Assembly (NCBI GenBank): GCA_028571685.1
Contig: CM053143.1
Coordinates: 54,367,208 to 54,431,207 of the forward strand
DNA: 64,000 nucleotides
Direction: 5' to 3'
DNA from: Heterohyrax brucei
Lineage: Eukaryota > Chordata > Mammalia > Hyracoidea > Procaviidae
A model generated the notes under the pieces. It saw only the letters and a program-made list of their open reading frames with translations. It was not told where the DNA came from and did not search any database. The position numbers were made by a program, and so were the translations under genes. Numbering within the stretch: the stretch's first letter is position 1; the number at the start of each line of letters is the position of its first letter. This document shows positions 1-11,044 of the stretch, piece by piece.

Positions 1-1642
1 GGCACTTCAAAATATCAGCAAGAAAAAGACAAACAACCTAATTAAACAATGGGAGAAGGGCATGAACAGACACTTCACCAAACAAAGACATCTGGGCAGC
101 CAAAAGACACATGAGGAAATGTTTATGATCATTACCTATAAGAAAAATCCAAATCAAAACTACAAAGAGATATCATCTCACCACAACGAGGTTGGCAATA
201 ATCCAAAAAAAACAAAACAAGAAATGCTGGAGAGGCTGTGGTGAGTCTGGAACTCTCCTACACTGTTGGTGAGAATGCAAGATGGTACAACATCTTCAGA
301 AAGCAATTTAACACTATCTTAAAAAGCTAGAAATAAAAATAATATATGATCCAGCAATCCCCTTGCTTGGAATATATCCTACAGAAGTGAAGGCTGTCAC
401 ATGCACAGATACATGCACACGAATGTTTATTGCAGCACAGCTCACCGTAGTAAAAAGATGAAATCAGCCCAGATGCCCATCAGCATATGAATGGATAAAC
501 AACTTGTGGCGTATGTATATATACATATATACATTGAACACAATGGAGTGATAAAGAACAGTGATGATTTTAGGAAGCATCTCATAACCTGGCATCACCT
601 AGAAGACATTACGCTGAGTAAAATCAGTCAGCTGTGAAAGGACAAGTATTGTATGTGACCACTATTACAAGGACTTAAAAAAGGACTTATGCATAGAAGA
701 CAAGACTGTTTGATGGCTACAAGGATGAGGAAGGATGGAGAGGGTTGGTCATCCATTAGATAGGTGATAGGAATTTGGTTAGGTGAAGGGTATGACAACA
801 CTCGGTAGAAGTCAGGTCAGCATAAATGGACCACGTTATGAACTAAAAGATTTTCTAAATTCAACCCAACATTTCAAAGAATAAATTAGCAGGGACAGGG
901 ATCCGAGGACCATGTTTTCAGGGGACATTGATGTTAATTGGTATAACTAGCCTTTTGCTAAGGGTTTTCTGCACCCATATTGATGACTGGTATCTGGGGT
1001 CTTAAAAGCTAGCAAGCTGCAATCTGAGGAACATCATTTGGTCCAAATCCACCTGGAACAAATGACAACTGCAAACATCAGACACAAGGAAAAATGAGCT
1101 CAGGAGAAAGAAGGACCCATATGACTGGGAGACTTCATCAGCATGAGACCAGAAGAACCGATGGTGCCCGGCCACCACGAAAGAGAGGCTTCATAAGGGA
1201 TACAATATAGAGACCCCAATGTAACATCAGAAAAAGAGGTGTGCTGATCAAGAACTTTACTAAAAGACCACAAGTGATGGTCTGACAACCTGGAGAGTCC
1301 CCAGCGAATGTGATCCCTAGACTTGTTGCTGCCCAGACCTGAAACCAGTGCTGAGGTCACCTCTTCAGACTAACAGTAGACTGGATCCAGAACTAAGAGT
1401 GATCATGTGGTGTGTGTACTTTATGGTTTTATACATTTATAGAAAGCTGTCCTATTGGTTTCTTTCTACAGAGGGGAGAAGAGAGGGTGAAATGGAGAGG
1501 ATAGGTGTTTGGAGGATACTAGCAGTAAAAAGTAAAAGGGAGTGTGTTGTCACATGATAGGGAGAACAGATAGAGTTGCAGAGAGGCAGGTATGCAAAAT
1601 TGACTCAGATTGTATACTTTCACTTAAGCATAAAAAAAAAAA
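1..1642 (+). mobile_element. L1 LINE, 3' part, older copy (runs in from left edge)
   Basis: The first ~650 bases match the C-terminal part of L1 ORF2 seen in the better copy at 10430-11044, including the 'ccagcaatccccttgcttggaatatatcc' and 'gatacatgcacacgaatgtttattgcagcaca' blocks, with several stops and frameshifts. From ~660 it follows the L1 3'UTR of this genome ('gcagctggaatt'-type end, 'tgacaacctggagag') and ends in an A-run at 1632-1642. It is therefore the 3' end of an element whose 5' part lies outside the window. The divergence from the 8763-12059 copy suggests an older insertion. The open frames at 1100-1557 on either strand fall in the 3'UTR and are not genes. Confidence 0.85.
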
Positions 1643-2327
1643 TCTGCAGTGAAATTACTGCCTTAACCCAACCCAACCCAACCTAAAGAACTCTAATAAA
1701 TGTTGGAGACACTGTGGAGAGACTAGAACTCTTCTACACTGCTGATGGGAATATAAAACGGTCCAACAATTCTGGAAATTAATTTGGCACTTTCCTAAAA
1801 AGCTGGAAGTAGAAAAACCACATGATCCAGGATTCCCACTTCTTGGAGTATATTCTGGAGAAATAAGGGCTGTCATACAAATGGATGCGTGCACACCAAT
1901 GTTTATTGTAGCATTGTCCACAATAAGCATAAAGATGGAATCAACCTAAGTCCCTATCAACAGATGACTGGATACACAAACTGTGGTATATATACACCTT
2001 GGAAATGATAAAGAACAATGATGATATTGGGAAACATCTGATAACATAAGAGTCATCTGGAAGACATGCTGAGTGATATTAGTCAGCTGCAAAATGATAT
2101 TGTATGACACCGCTATTATAAGGACTCAAGAAAAGGTTTAAGCACAGACAAAAAGTAGTCTTTGATGGTTGCAAGGTGGGGGAAGAAGGGAGAGTGGTAT
2201 TTATTCATTAGATAGTAGATAGGAATTGAGTTAGGTGAAGGGAGGAATGGCATGCAATAGAAGTGAGAACAACACAGCTGCGCTATACCTAAAGCTAAGA
2301 GGTTTTCTAAATACAACCCGATATTTT
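1643..2327 (+). mobile_element. L1 LINE fragment, first part (interrupted)
   Basis: Directly after the A-run of the preceding L1, the sequence resumes inside L1 ORF2 ('aaatgttggagacactgtggagagac', 'cttcttggagtatattctgg') and runs into the 3'UTR. It is broken at 2327 by an antisense L1 3'UTR and resumes at 3040. The restart point lies just after the ORF2 'aaaactacaatgagatatca' position. The upstream L1 may therefore be inserted into this one, with the 5' part of this copy lying left of the window. Confidence 0.75.
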
Positions 2328-3039
2328 GTTTTTTGGGGTTTTTTTCCATTGTTTTTTTCTTTTTTATTTAACATGACTGAGTGAAAATTTACATTCCTGT
2401 ATAGTTTACATGCCCACTTATATGCAGCTTCTACTGCTCTCCCCGTCCAGTAACAGCACACTATTCCTCTCTGCTCCATACATGTCTCATCCTCCCAACA
2501 GCCTCCTTTCCACTCCTCTCCACCTACTCTCCTTCCTCCAGCCAGAGGTCAGCAAGATGATATCCTATAGATGTATAGAACTATAAAGTGCAATCAATAT
2601 ATGGTCACTCTGCATTGCCAAGTCCAATCGATTCCTGTCCAAGGAGTGGACCTTTGTTATAATTTACGGGTAAGGGCAGCATCAGGGCCAGGGGCCATGC
2701 TCTCAGGGGAACCCTGAAACCGCTGGACCATCATTTGAGGTCTTTTAGTGGAGATCTCAGGATGCACCTCTTTTTATTCTTGTGTTGCCAGTGAGACTCA
2801 ACCTAGTGAGCTCCATCGTGGCTATCACTGGTGGTGGCCGGGCACCATCCGGTTCTTCCGGTCCCGAGTCGATGAAGGCACCCACTTTTGTGGGTCTCTC
2901 TGTCTTCTCGGTTGTCTTTACCGCATGTCATTGTGGTCCTCGGTGAGCATCTGTTCCTGCTCAGTTGGGACCATTTGTCCTCGGATGGCAGCTTGGCACC
3001 TTTTAAGACCCCAGACGCCACTCACCAATGTGGGGTGAA
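2328..3039 (-). mobile_element. L1 3'UTR, 5'-truncated insertion, antisense
   Basis: This is the reverse complement of the L1 3'UTR seen in sense at 11340-12059, starting with the T-rich complement of the A-tail (2328-2368). It is flanked by a near-perfect 15-bp duplication, acaacccgatatttt (2313-2327) and acaacccaatatttt (3040-3054), which shows L1-type insertion into the older L1 around it. It holds only ~700 bases of 3'UTR and no ORF2. The antisense open frame at 2748-3038 recurs in other copies but comes from the 3'UTR. Confidence 0.9.
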
Positions 3040-3870
3040 ACAACCCAATATTTTGAATGACAGAGTAGTACGGTCAGGACCACGGTTTTAAAGACCATCT
3101 AGGTCATTTGGCATAACTGTGTTTTTTTTCAAGAAAATGTTTTACATCACACCTTGGTGAGTGGCGTTTGGGATTTTTAAAAGCTAGCAAGCTGTCATCT
3201 TAATAACATTAACTGGCCCCAACCCATCTGGAGCAGAGAAGGATGAAGGACATCAAAGGCATGAGAAAAAATACTATTCCAAGAGACAGAAAGGATCATA
3301 TATAATCTGGAGACTACCTCGGTGTGAGACCAGAAAAATTAGATGGTGCCCTGCCACCATCAATGACTGTCCTGACTGGGAATACAACAAACAGCCCCTG
3401 ACCTAGCTAGAGAAAAATGGGTAAATAGGTGTGCAGAAGTAGAATTCTTTTAAAAGACCAGAATTGGTGGTCTGATAGACTGGAGGTTCCCCTGAGTACA
3501 CGGCCCCCAGACTCTCTGTTAGCTCAGAGTTGAAACCAGTCCTGAAGCCAACTCTTCAGATAAAGATTAAACTGGACTGTAAAGCATGGAGTGATGATGG
3601 TGAAGTATGTGCTTCTTGGCTTAAATATTTACATGAGGCTGTGGAGCAGCTCTTCTCTAGAGGCAAGACAGTCTAGTGAAGAAAGGGGAATAGAAGTTGG
3701 TAGAATGGATATAGAAACTAGAAGATGTACAGGAGGATTGTGCTGTCACAGGGCAGGGAGAGCAGCTAGAATTGCACAAAGGGGTGTGCAGGGTTTTCTA
3801 CGGCAAACTGACTTGGATTGTAAACTTCCACTTAAAGCACATTAAAACTTATTAAAATTAAGCAAAAGTC
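3040..3870 (+). mobile_element. L1 LINE fragment, second part, with 3' end
   Basis: This continues the L1 3'UTR broken at 2327: the 'acaacccaatatttt' duplication is followed by the expected 3'UTR order ('tttaaaagctagcaagctgtcatctt', 'gtgagaccagaaaaattagatggtgcc', 'ggtggtctgatagactgga'). It ends in an A-rich tail near 3842-3870. It resembles the 3'UTR of the L1 at 28239-29718 more than that of the young copy at 8763, so it belongs to an older subfamily. Confidence 0.8.
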
Positions 3871-4716
3871 ATATATTTCAAAAAACAATATTTTTATTTT
3901 TGTTTTAGCTCAGGTTTCAAAAGAATCAAATTTGCTCAAATCAAGAACGAAAAATAATTTGCTGTATTTGGGAGTAAGTGTTTCTAAGTGCTGTTACTTT
4001 ACAAAGAAACTAAGGCATTTCAGGTAGCACTATTTGCAAATAGTGTAGTACATAATTTCAGTTGACACATTTTGGATGTCTAAATCTAAGGGAACCATTT
4101 TGCTGTCTTAACATTTAATGATTAAAGAATTTCCCCCAAACCTTGATTCTTTTCATTTGGAAACAGAATGTCACTGTTAAGATAATTTGATAAATGTTGT
4201 GTCAGCAGCTTTTAAAAGGAGTCTTCTGTTGTTATAAAAACTGACAGACAGTTCACAGACAAAGTCTCAGAATAATCGATATGGACAATGGTAGTACAAA
4301 TTTGGACTCCCAGTAGGCAAACCAGCTGTACAAACAACACTTCTAACTTCAACTTGAGTTGCTGGCTTCTGGACACTCAATGATTTGGGGCATTCAATAG
4401 ATTTCACTAATAGAAGAAATATATACTCGTCTAAATACAAAGATGTTTCTTGTCATTCAGGAGGAGGCTTCAATCAGGATTGTGACTGTTATGTTGATGA
4501 CAAATGCATTTAGCCATCACAGCTATAAACCTTCTACTCAATATATTATTAATGTGTTTTTATTCAAAATGTTTTAATGATACTTTCTCTTGAATTCATC
4601 AAACTTTGATATAGAAGGACAGAAAAATGACCATCCAGGTGTTCCCACATTCCAAGGTTATCACTGCATTACCATCCAAATGGTGTCTTTTCTGGATTCT
4701 TCAGAGATTATATTAT
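3871..4716. other. No recognised feature
   Basis: AT-rich sequence with no open frame, RNA gene or repeat that I can name. It may be host intergenic or intronic DNA, or a repeat too old to recognise by eye. Confidence 0.5.
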
Positions 4717-4923
4717 ATTAAACCACTCCCATTGAGTTGATTTTCATTCATAGCAACCCTGTAGGACCCAGTAGAATTGTCCAACAGGGTTTTCAAGACA
4801 GCAAACCTTTGCCGAAGCCAACTGCCACATCTTTCCCCTAGAGATCAAACGGTAAGTTTGAACTGCTGATATTTTGATTAGCAGCCTAGTGCTTCAACAG
4901 CTACACCACCACAGCTCCTTTAG
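4717..4923 (-). mobile_element. AfroSINE-type SINE, long variant, antisense
   Basis: Read in reverse it gives the SINE head (gctgctaatcaaaatatcagcag), the middle block ('ccctgttggacaattctactgggtcctacagggttgctatgaatg') and the 'aactcaatggga' tail. The extra block around 4790-4845 marks the longer variant. The head derives from a tRNA and carries Pol III box-like sequence, so it is not an independent tRNA gene. Confidence 0.85.
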
Positions 4924-5059
4924 TCTGGGTTAGAGGAAACAAAATACTTCTACAATCTTGTCCTTCAGCATTTTCTTTCATTGTGTTCCCTGTCGTTCCT
5001 GTACATTGACTTAAGTCTCTGATTCATGTTTAAAGAGATAATAATAATTTGTTTTGTTT

Positions 5060-5464
5060 TGTTTGGAAAAGTGCAGAATTCTTTTTTTTTAGTTTTAGAG
5101 TAGTTGTTGATTTAAAGAAAAAAGATAGTACAGAGTTCTCATATACTCTCTACCCATTTCCCATTTCCCCCTGTTATTGAGATCTTACATTAGTATGGCT
5201 TATTTTTTTATAACTAAAAATCAAATTATTTCATTATTACTAATCATGTCCATAGCTTAGATCTGCTTAATTTTGCCCCATGTCCATTTCCCTGTTCCAG
5301 AATCCCATCCAAGCTCCCACATCCCACTTAGGAATCATGTTTCCTTAGGCTTCTATTGCCTGTAACAGTTCCTTCATCTTTGGTTATTTTTGATGATCTT
5401 ATGATTTTTAAAGGATACTGATCAGACGTTTGGAAGATATCCCTTAAATGGAATCCATCTGGTG
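5060..5464 (-). mobile_element. Ancient L1M 3' region, antisense, segment 1
   Basis: The stretch 'gagatcttacattagtatggc', 'aatcccatccaagctcccacatcccact' and 'tttaaaggatactgatcagacg' is typical of the antisense 3'UTR of old mammalian L1M elements. The same element can be followed, broken by later insertions, to 8762. Its age is shown by the many younger elements inserted in it. Confidence 0.7.
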
Positions 5465-6070
5465 TTTTTTTCTTTTTTTTATTGACTGAGTGAAAATGTA
5501 CATTCCCATATAAATTTACATGCCCCCATATGCAGCTTCCACTGCTCTCCCTGTCCGGTGACAGCACACTATTCCTCTCTGCTCCATACATGTCTCATCC
5601 TCCCAACAGCCTCTTTTCCCCTCCTCTCCAACCACTCCTCTTCCTCCAGCCAGAGGTAAGCAGGATGATATCCTATAGATGCATAAAACCATAAAGTGCA
5701 TCCAATATATGGTCACTCTGTATTGCCAAATCCCATCCATTCGTGTCCAAAGAGTGGACCTTCGTTATGATTTATGGGCAAGGGCAGCATTAGGGCCAGG
5801 GGCTATGCTCCCAGGGGGACCCCGAATCTGCCAGACCATCATTTGAGGTCTTTTAGTGGAGATCTCAGGATGCACCCCTTTTTATTTTTCTGTTGCCAGT
5901 GAGACGCAACTTAGTGAGCTCCATCGCGGCTATCACTGGTGGGGGCCGGGCACCATCCGGTTCTTCTGGTCCCAAGTTGATGTCGGCACCCACTCATGTG
6001 GGTCTCTCTATCTTCTGGGTTTTCTTTACCGCATGTCATTTTGGTCCTCGGTGAGCATCCGTTCCTGCTT
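5465..6070 (-). mobile_element. L1 3'UTR, 5'-truncated insertion, antisense
   Basis: The same L1 3'UTR as at 2328-3039, antisense, starting with a T-run (5464-5480) and ending abruptly at 'gttcctgct' near 6069. It splits the ancient L1M. A short 'ctggtgttt' occurs on both sides (5459-5467 and 6091-6099) and may be the duplication, but about 20 bases after 6070 would then be unexplained. The open frame 5856-6305 is antisense 3'UTR joined to L1M and is not a gene. Confidence 0.85.
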
Positions 6071-6840
6071 CACGATTAGACTTAAACGCTACTGGTGTTT
6101 GACAGGAAGACCACTGGTGTTAAGTAACATTTTCATCCTATCACATCAAGTGTGTGTATTATCAAATGACTTATTACTGTTGATTTTGATGATGATTACT
6201 GGGCTAAGGCAGTATTTTTTGTATTTCTCTACTTTAAAACCACTCTTTTACCCCCTTTCTCACACTGTATTTGGAAGAAAGTCACAGTGCAAAATCCACA
6301 CTTAATCAGTGGGGAGTTATGCTTCATCTCCTGCAAAGCATAATGTCTGCAAAAAATATTTGGCATACTTATGTAAAAAGGACTTGCCTCTTTGTCCAAA
6401 TATACATATTTGTCAATGAAACATTTATTTGTATCAGTATGGACTTGTGAGTACTTATATCCTACTTGGTTTGTAATTCATTACTACTTTATGATTTTAG
6501 TTCTTGAATTTCTTCAGCATTTGTCATGAGACACTCACTCAGTGGTCTCCAGGATTCCCTTGATAAACCTTGTCTTGTATGACTGTGTGTTAAGCACTTT
6601 CTTACTCCGGAACTGAAAGACTTACACACATTTCTTGCCCCAGTCCTAGAATCAGCCATTTCTTCAAGGATCCCTGGTTCCACTATTAGACAATAGTATA
6701 AGAAATAGATTTTGGTGACAAGTATGATCATTCCAACAGAGGCATTGTTGCTTCTAGGCCACTTCAACTGACAAAGCAAGGAAATATGTGTGTATATACT
6801 AACCCCAAAGTTTAGATATTCCAGTCCATCCAGAAGCACC
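6071..6840 (-). mobile_element. Ancient L1M 3' region, antisense, segment 2
   Basis: This contains antisense L1M landmarks in order: 'gtggggagttatgcttcatctcc', 'tcaaggatccctggttccac' and 'cttctaggccacttcaactgacaaagc'. It continues the segment broken at 5464. The 116-codon frame at 6489-6839 is an incidental frame in this non-coding part. Confidence 0.75.
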
Positions 6841-6965
6841 TCAGAAAAAATTCTTGAAAATCTCCTTCCAAAAAGTCAGTCACTGAAAACTTTTTGGAAC
6901 ATAGTTCTATTCTGGTACATGTGGGAAAGCCACAAGTCAGTGGATTTGATGGCAACTGGCTTGTA
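6841..6965 (+). mobile_element. SINE 3' fragment (AfroSINE-like)
   Basis: 'attgaaa'-like middle, then 'acatagttctattctggtacatg' and 'agtcagtggatttgatggcaactggctt' match the 3' half of the long AfroSINE variant, which ends in a 'ggcaactgg' tail. The tRNA head is missing. It interrupts the antisense L1M, which resumes after 6965. Confidence 0.65.
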
Positions 6966-7659
6966 TTAACCCCTGTATGTATACACACTTATATCTACAT
7001 GTAACTATCTGTAACTATACTAAATAAAGTATAAGTTTATGCAGATATCTATAGCTCTAGTCTATTGACAAATGGATCAGTCTAATCTCCTTCCCTTGCT
7101 TATTTGCAAAATCTCTAACAATGAGAACTTTGAATCCAATCATTCTTTACCCATTTATTATTGTTCAGTTTCAGTAGTGATTTCAGAATTGTTACCCTGT
7201 ACAAACACAGTAAAGAAATTTATCAACTAAACTATAGTGATTAAGTATATTTCTATTTGATTTCTGTTTCATGGACATTATTCATTTCCAAAGTTACTTA
7301 GGTCAGCAACACTGTTGAAGTTGACTCATGTACTATTAGTGTATCACATTTTGCTTTGCATCCTGGAATCCCCAACTTCCTGAGTATGTGTGTGTGTGTG
7401 TTTAATATTAATACCTTAAAATTCCATGAGTTTTGAAAACTGCATAGTTATCATGTATTTACCATTATTGTATCATACAGAATAATTAGAAAGCACTAAA
7501 AAAAAAAAAATCCCCTGAGCTTCACTTATTCAACTTTATACTCATTTTAAACTCTTGGCAACTACCAATCCTTTTACTGTTGCTATAGTTTTGCCCTTTC
7601 TAAAATGTCATGTAATCATGTCATACAGTATGCAGCTTCTTCAGACTGTCTTCTTTCTT
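6966..7659 (-). mobile_element. Ancient L1M, antisense, segment 3, with (TG)n
   Basis: Antisense L1M continues ('atctccttcccttgcttatttgcaaaatctctaacaatgag', then 'ggcaactaccaatccttttactgttgctatagttttgcc'), passing from 3'UTR into the end of ORF2. A (TG)n run lies at 7386-7402. The SINE pair at 7660-7958 breaks it again. Confidence 0.75.
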
Positions 7660-7795
7660 AGGAGCCCTGGTAGCTAGGGTTAAAGCTACTGGCTGCTAAC
7701 CAGAAGGTCAGTGGGTTGAAAACACCAGCAGCTGACTTGAGAGATATACAGCTTTGTAAGTCCTATGGGGTGACTATGAGTTGGAATTGACTAGA
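7660..7795 (+). mobile_element. AfroSINE, sense, left half of an inverted pair
   Basis: Starts 'ggagccctggtagctagggttaaagc', continues 'ctggctgctaaccagaaggtcagtgggtt' and ends 'ggggtgactatgagttggaattgact', which is the full head-to-tail order of the family. It lacks the usual 'aaaccctatggggcagttctactctg' middle in full, so it is shortened. It lies back to back with an antisense copy starting about 12 bases downstream. Confidence 0.85.
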
Positions 7796-7807
7796 TGGGA
7801 ATCCTCT

Positions 7808-7958
7808 GCTGTTGAAGTGATTCTGACTTATAGAGACAGACACTACAGGACAGAATACAGCTGCCCCACAGGGTTTGTGAGTGGCTGGTGGGCGAAAACT
7901 TTCCACTTTAAGGTTAGCAGCCAAGTGCTTTACCATCATGCCATCAGCTCTCCTTTCA
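7808..7958 (-). mobile_element. AfroSINE, antisense, right half of an inverted pair
   Basis: In reverse this reads 'ggagagctgatggcatgatggtaaagcacttggctgctaacc' then '...ccctgtggggcagctgtattctgtcctgtagtgtctgtctctataagtcagaatcact'. It is a near-complete SINE in the orientation opposite to its neighbour, giving a tail-to-tail pair inside the antisense L1M. Confidence 0.85.
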
Positions 7959-8762
7959 TTTAGCTATATGCAGTTAAGATTCATCCATTTCTTTCCAAGG
8001 CTTAAATAACTAATATTTTCTTTTTATTGTTGAATAATATTTTATTATATGGATGCACCAGATTTTGTTTATCCATTCATCTACAGAAGGACTTATAATT
8101 GCTTCAAGTTTGGGGCAGTGATAAAGAAAACATACAAGTCTTTGGATTCAAGTACTTTTGTTAAGTAAATACCTAAAACGGACCCTGTAATAAAACTATG
8201 TTTAGTTTTGTAAGAAACTGCCTGTCTTCCAAAGTGTCGGTATCATTTTGCTTTACCATCAGCAATGAAAGAGTTCTTATTATTCTACATCCTTGCCTAC
8301 GATTGTTTTTTTTGTTTCTTTTTGTTCTTGTTGTTCTATTTTACCCTTTTAGTAGATCATAGTCAGAATCAATAGCAGTAGGTTTGTTTTTTTCTTGGTT
8401 TTAATATATATATATAATGATATTTCATTCTTTTAATTTTGACTTCTCTGACAGTGAATGCTGAATATCATTTTAGATGTTTAATTTGCCATCTGTCAAA
8501 TCTTTTGCCTATTTTTATTTTTTTTCCTTATTTTTGAGTTTTAGGAGTTCTTTGCACATTTGAATACAAGTCCTTTATCAGATATGTGCTTTTCAAATAT
8601 TTTCTACCAGTCCGTAGCTTGTCTTTTCAATCTCACAGTGCCTTTTCAGTGAAATTCATTAAAATATTGAATTTTAATAAAGTTAAAGCAATCAATTATT
8701 TTTTTCTGGATTGTACTTTAGGGTCTTATCTAAAATGCACCATCAAAAAGATGTTATTTTAA
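7959..8762 (-). mobile_element. Ancient L1M ORF2 end, antisense, segment 4
   Basis: Antisense L1 ORF2 C-terminal region: 'ttgaataatattttattatatggatgcacca', 'tatgtttagttttgtaagaaactgcctgtcttccaaagtg' and 'gttctttgcacatttgaatacaagtcctttatcagatatgtgc'. The younger L1 at 8763 interrupts it. I could not recognise its continuation after 12077. Confidence 0.85.
8745..8762 (+). repeat. Target-site duplication, 5' copy
   Basis: aaaaagatgttattttaa is repeated exactly at 12060-12077, directly after the A-rich tail of the L1 between them. The complementary nick site reads CTTTTT/GATGG, in keeping with the T-rich preference of the L1 endonuclease. Confidence 0.95.
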
Positions 8763-11044
8763 CCCTGATACCTAAGCCCGGGAAAGATCCAACAAAGACA
8801 GAGAACTACAGACCGATATCACTCATGAACTTAGATGCAAAAATCTTCAACAAAATTCTTGCCAACAGAATACAACAACATATCAAGAAAATAATCCATC
8901 ATCACCAAGTGGGATTCATACCAGGGATGCAAGGCTGGTTCAACATCAGGAAAACAATTAATGTGATTAACCACATAAATAACACAAAAGACAAAGATCA
9001 CCTGATTTTGTCCATTGATGCCGAAAAGGCATTTGATAAAGTCCAACACCCATTCATGCTGAAAACTCTTAGCAAAATGGGCATAGGCGGCAAATTCCTC
9101 AACACAATAAGGGCCATTTATATAAAGCCAATTGCCCACATCATCCTGAATGGAGAGAGACTGAAAGATTTTCCCCTGAGATCAGGAACTAGACAAGGAT
9201 GCCCACTGTCACCTCTCCTATTCAACATTGTGCTAGAAGTTCTAGCCAGAGCAATTAGACAAGATAAACAAATAAAGGGCATCTGCATCCACAAAGAGGA
9301 AGTTAAAATCTCTCTGTTAGCAGATGATATCATTGTATATGCAGAGAACCCCAAGGAATCTATAAGTAAGCTGCTCAAACTGATAGAAGAGTTCAGCAAA
9401 GTTTCAGGATACAAGATAAACATAACTAAATCAGTAGGTTTCCTTTATACCATCAACGAGACTATTAAGGAGGAAATTATTAAATCAATACCATTTGCGA
9501 TAGCCCCTAAGAAGATAAAGTACCTAGGAATTAATCTAACCAGAGAAACAACAGACCTTTACAAAGAGAACTACAAGCCCTTACTACAAGAAACTAAGAG
9601 AGACTTAGATAAATGGAAAAACCTACCCTGCTCATGGATAGGAAGACTTAACATTGTGAAAATGTCTATTTTACCCAAAGCAATTTATTTATATAATGCA
9701 ATCCCAATACAAGTTCCAGCATCATTTTTTAATGAGATGGAGAAACAAATCACCAATTTTGTTTGGAAAGGGAAGAAGCCCCGGATAAGTAAGGTACTAC
9801 TAAAGAAGAAGAACACACTGGGAGGCCTTTCATTACCCGACCTTAGAACATACTATACTGCCACAGTGGTCAAAGCAGCCTGGTACTGGTACAAGAACAG
9901 ACAGATCGATCAATGGAACAGAACTGAGACCCCAGAGATGACACCATCTGCCTATGAACAGTTGATATACGACAAAGGCCCTAAGACATTAAACTGGGGT
10001 AAAAACAGTACCTTCAACAAACGGTGCTGGCAAAATTGGTTATCCATCTGCAATAAACTGAATCAAGATCCATATCTTACACCTTATACAAAAACCAACT
10101 CCAACTGGATAAAAGACCTAAATATCAAACCTAAAACGATAAAGCTCATCCAAGAAAAGGTAGGAACAACAATGGAAGTTTTAATACACAATGAGGACAG
10201 ACTCCAAAATCTGTCAAAGAAACCTCAATCAACAGAAGAGAAAGTAGATAAATGGGAACTATTAAGAATCAAACACTTTTGCTCATCCAAAGACTTTATT
10301 AATAGAATAAAAAGAACACCCACAGAGTGGGAAAAAATATTTGGCAACTCTATGTCAGATCGACGCCTGATCTCCATAATCTATAAGATACTACAAAATA
10401 TCAATAATAAGAAGATAAACAATCCAATTAAGCGATGGGCAAAGGAGATGGACAGATACTTCACTAAAGAGGAGATCCAGGCAGCCAAAAAACACATGCA
10501 GACATGTTCACGATCTTTAGTTATTAAAGAAATTCAAATCAAGACAACAATGAGATACCATCTCACCCCAACAAGATTGGCCATGATCCAGAAAACACAA
10601 AACAACAAATGCTGGAGAGGCTGTGGAGAAAGTGGAACCCTCCTACACTGTTGGTGAGGTTGCAAAATGGTCTAGCCTCTTTGGAAGGCAATCTGGCGCT
10701 TCCTTAAAAAAATGGATATTGATATACCATTTGACCCAGTAATTCCACTACTTGGAATATATCCTACAGATTCAACGCCTTTCACACCAATGGACACATG
10801 CACCAGAATGTTCATCGCGGCACAGTCCACAATAGCAAAAAGGTGGAATCAACCCAGATGCCCAACAATAGAAGAATGGATAGGTAAACTGTGGTACATA
10901 TACTCAATGGAGCACTACGCAATGATAAAGAATAACGATGATTCCAGGAAACATCTCCTAACCTGGTTTCAACTGGAAGACATTATGTTGAGTGAAAGTA
11001 GTCAGCGACAAAAGGACAAATACTGTATGAGACCTCTACGATAA
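8762..11044 (+). pseudogene. L1 ORF2 C-terminal two-thirds, two nonsense codons
   Basis: Open from 8711 to 10657 (648 codons; codons 1-17 come from host flank) and again, in the same frame, from 10712 to 11044. Landmarks: a catalytic Asp in '[10 protein letters not shown]' (residue 103), '[14 protein letters not shown]', then 'LADD' at residues 203-206, where L1 normally has FADD. The C-terminal zinc-knuckle-like '[14 protein letters not shown]' precedes the stop. TGA at 10655-10657 replaces the TGG found in the copy at 26860, and TAG at 10673-10675 replaces its CAA. The endonuclease domain and start of RT are missing through 5' truncation, so the protein cannot be functional. Confidence 0.95.

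Noticed and set aside
5856..6305. 149-codon open frame, candidate gene
   Set aside because: The first half is antisense L1 3'UTR and the second half antisense L1M; the junction is an insertion boundary.
8711..10657. 648-codon frame as a host reverse-transcriptase gene
   Set aside because: It is bounded by an L1 target duplication and A-rich tail, with two stops near its end; ordinary retrotransposon, no sign of domestication.
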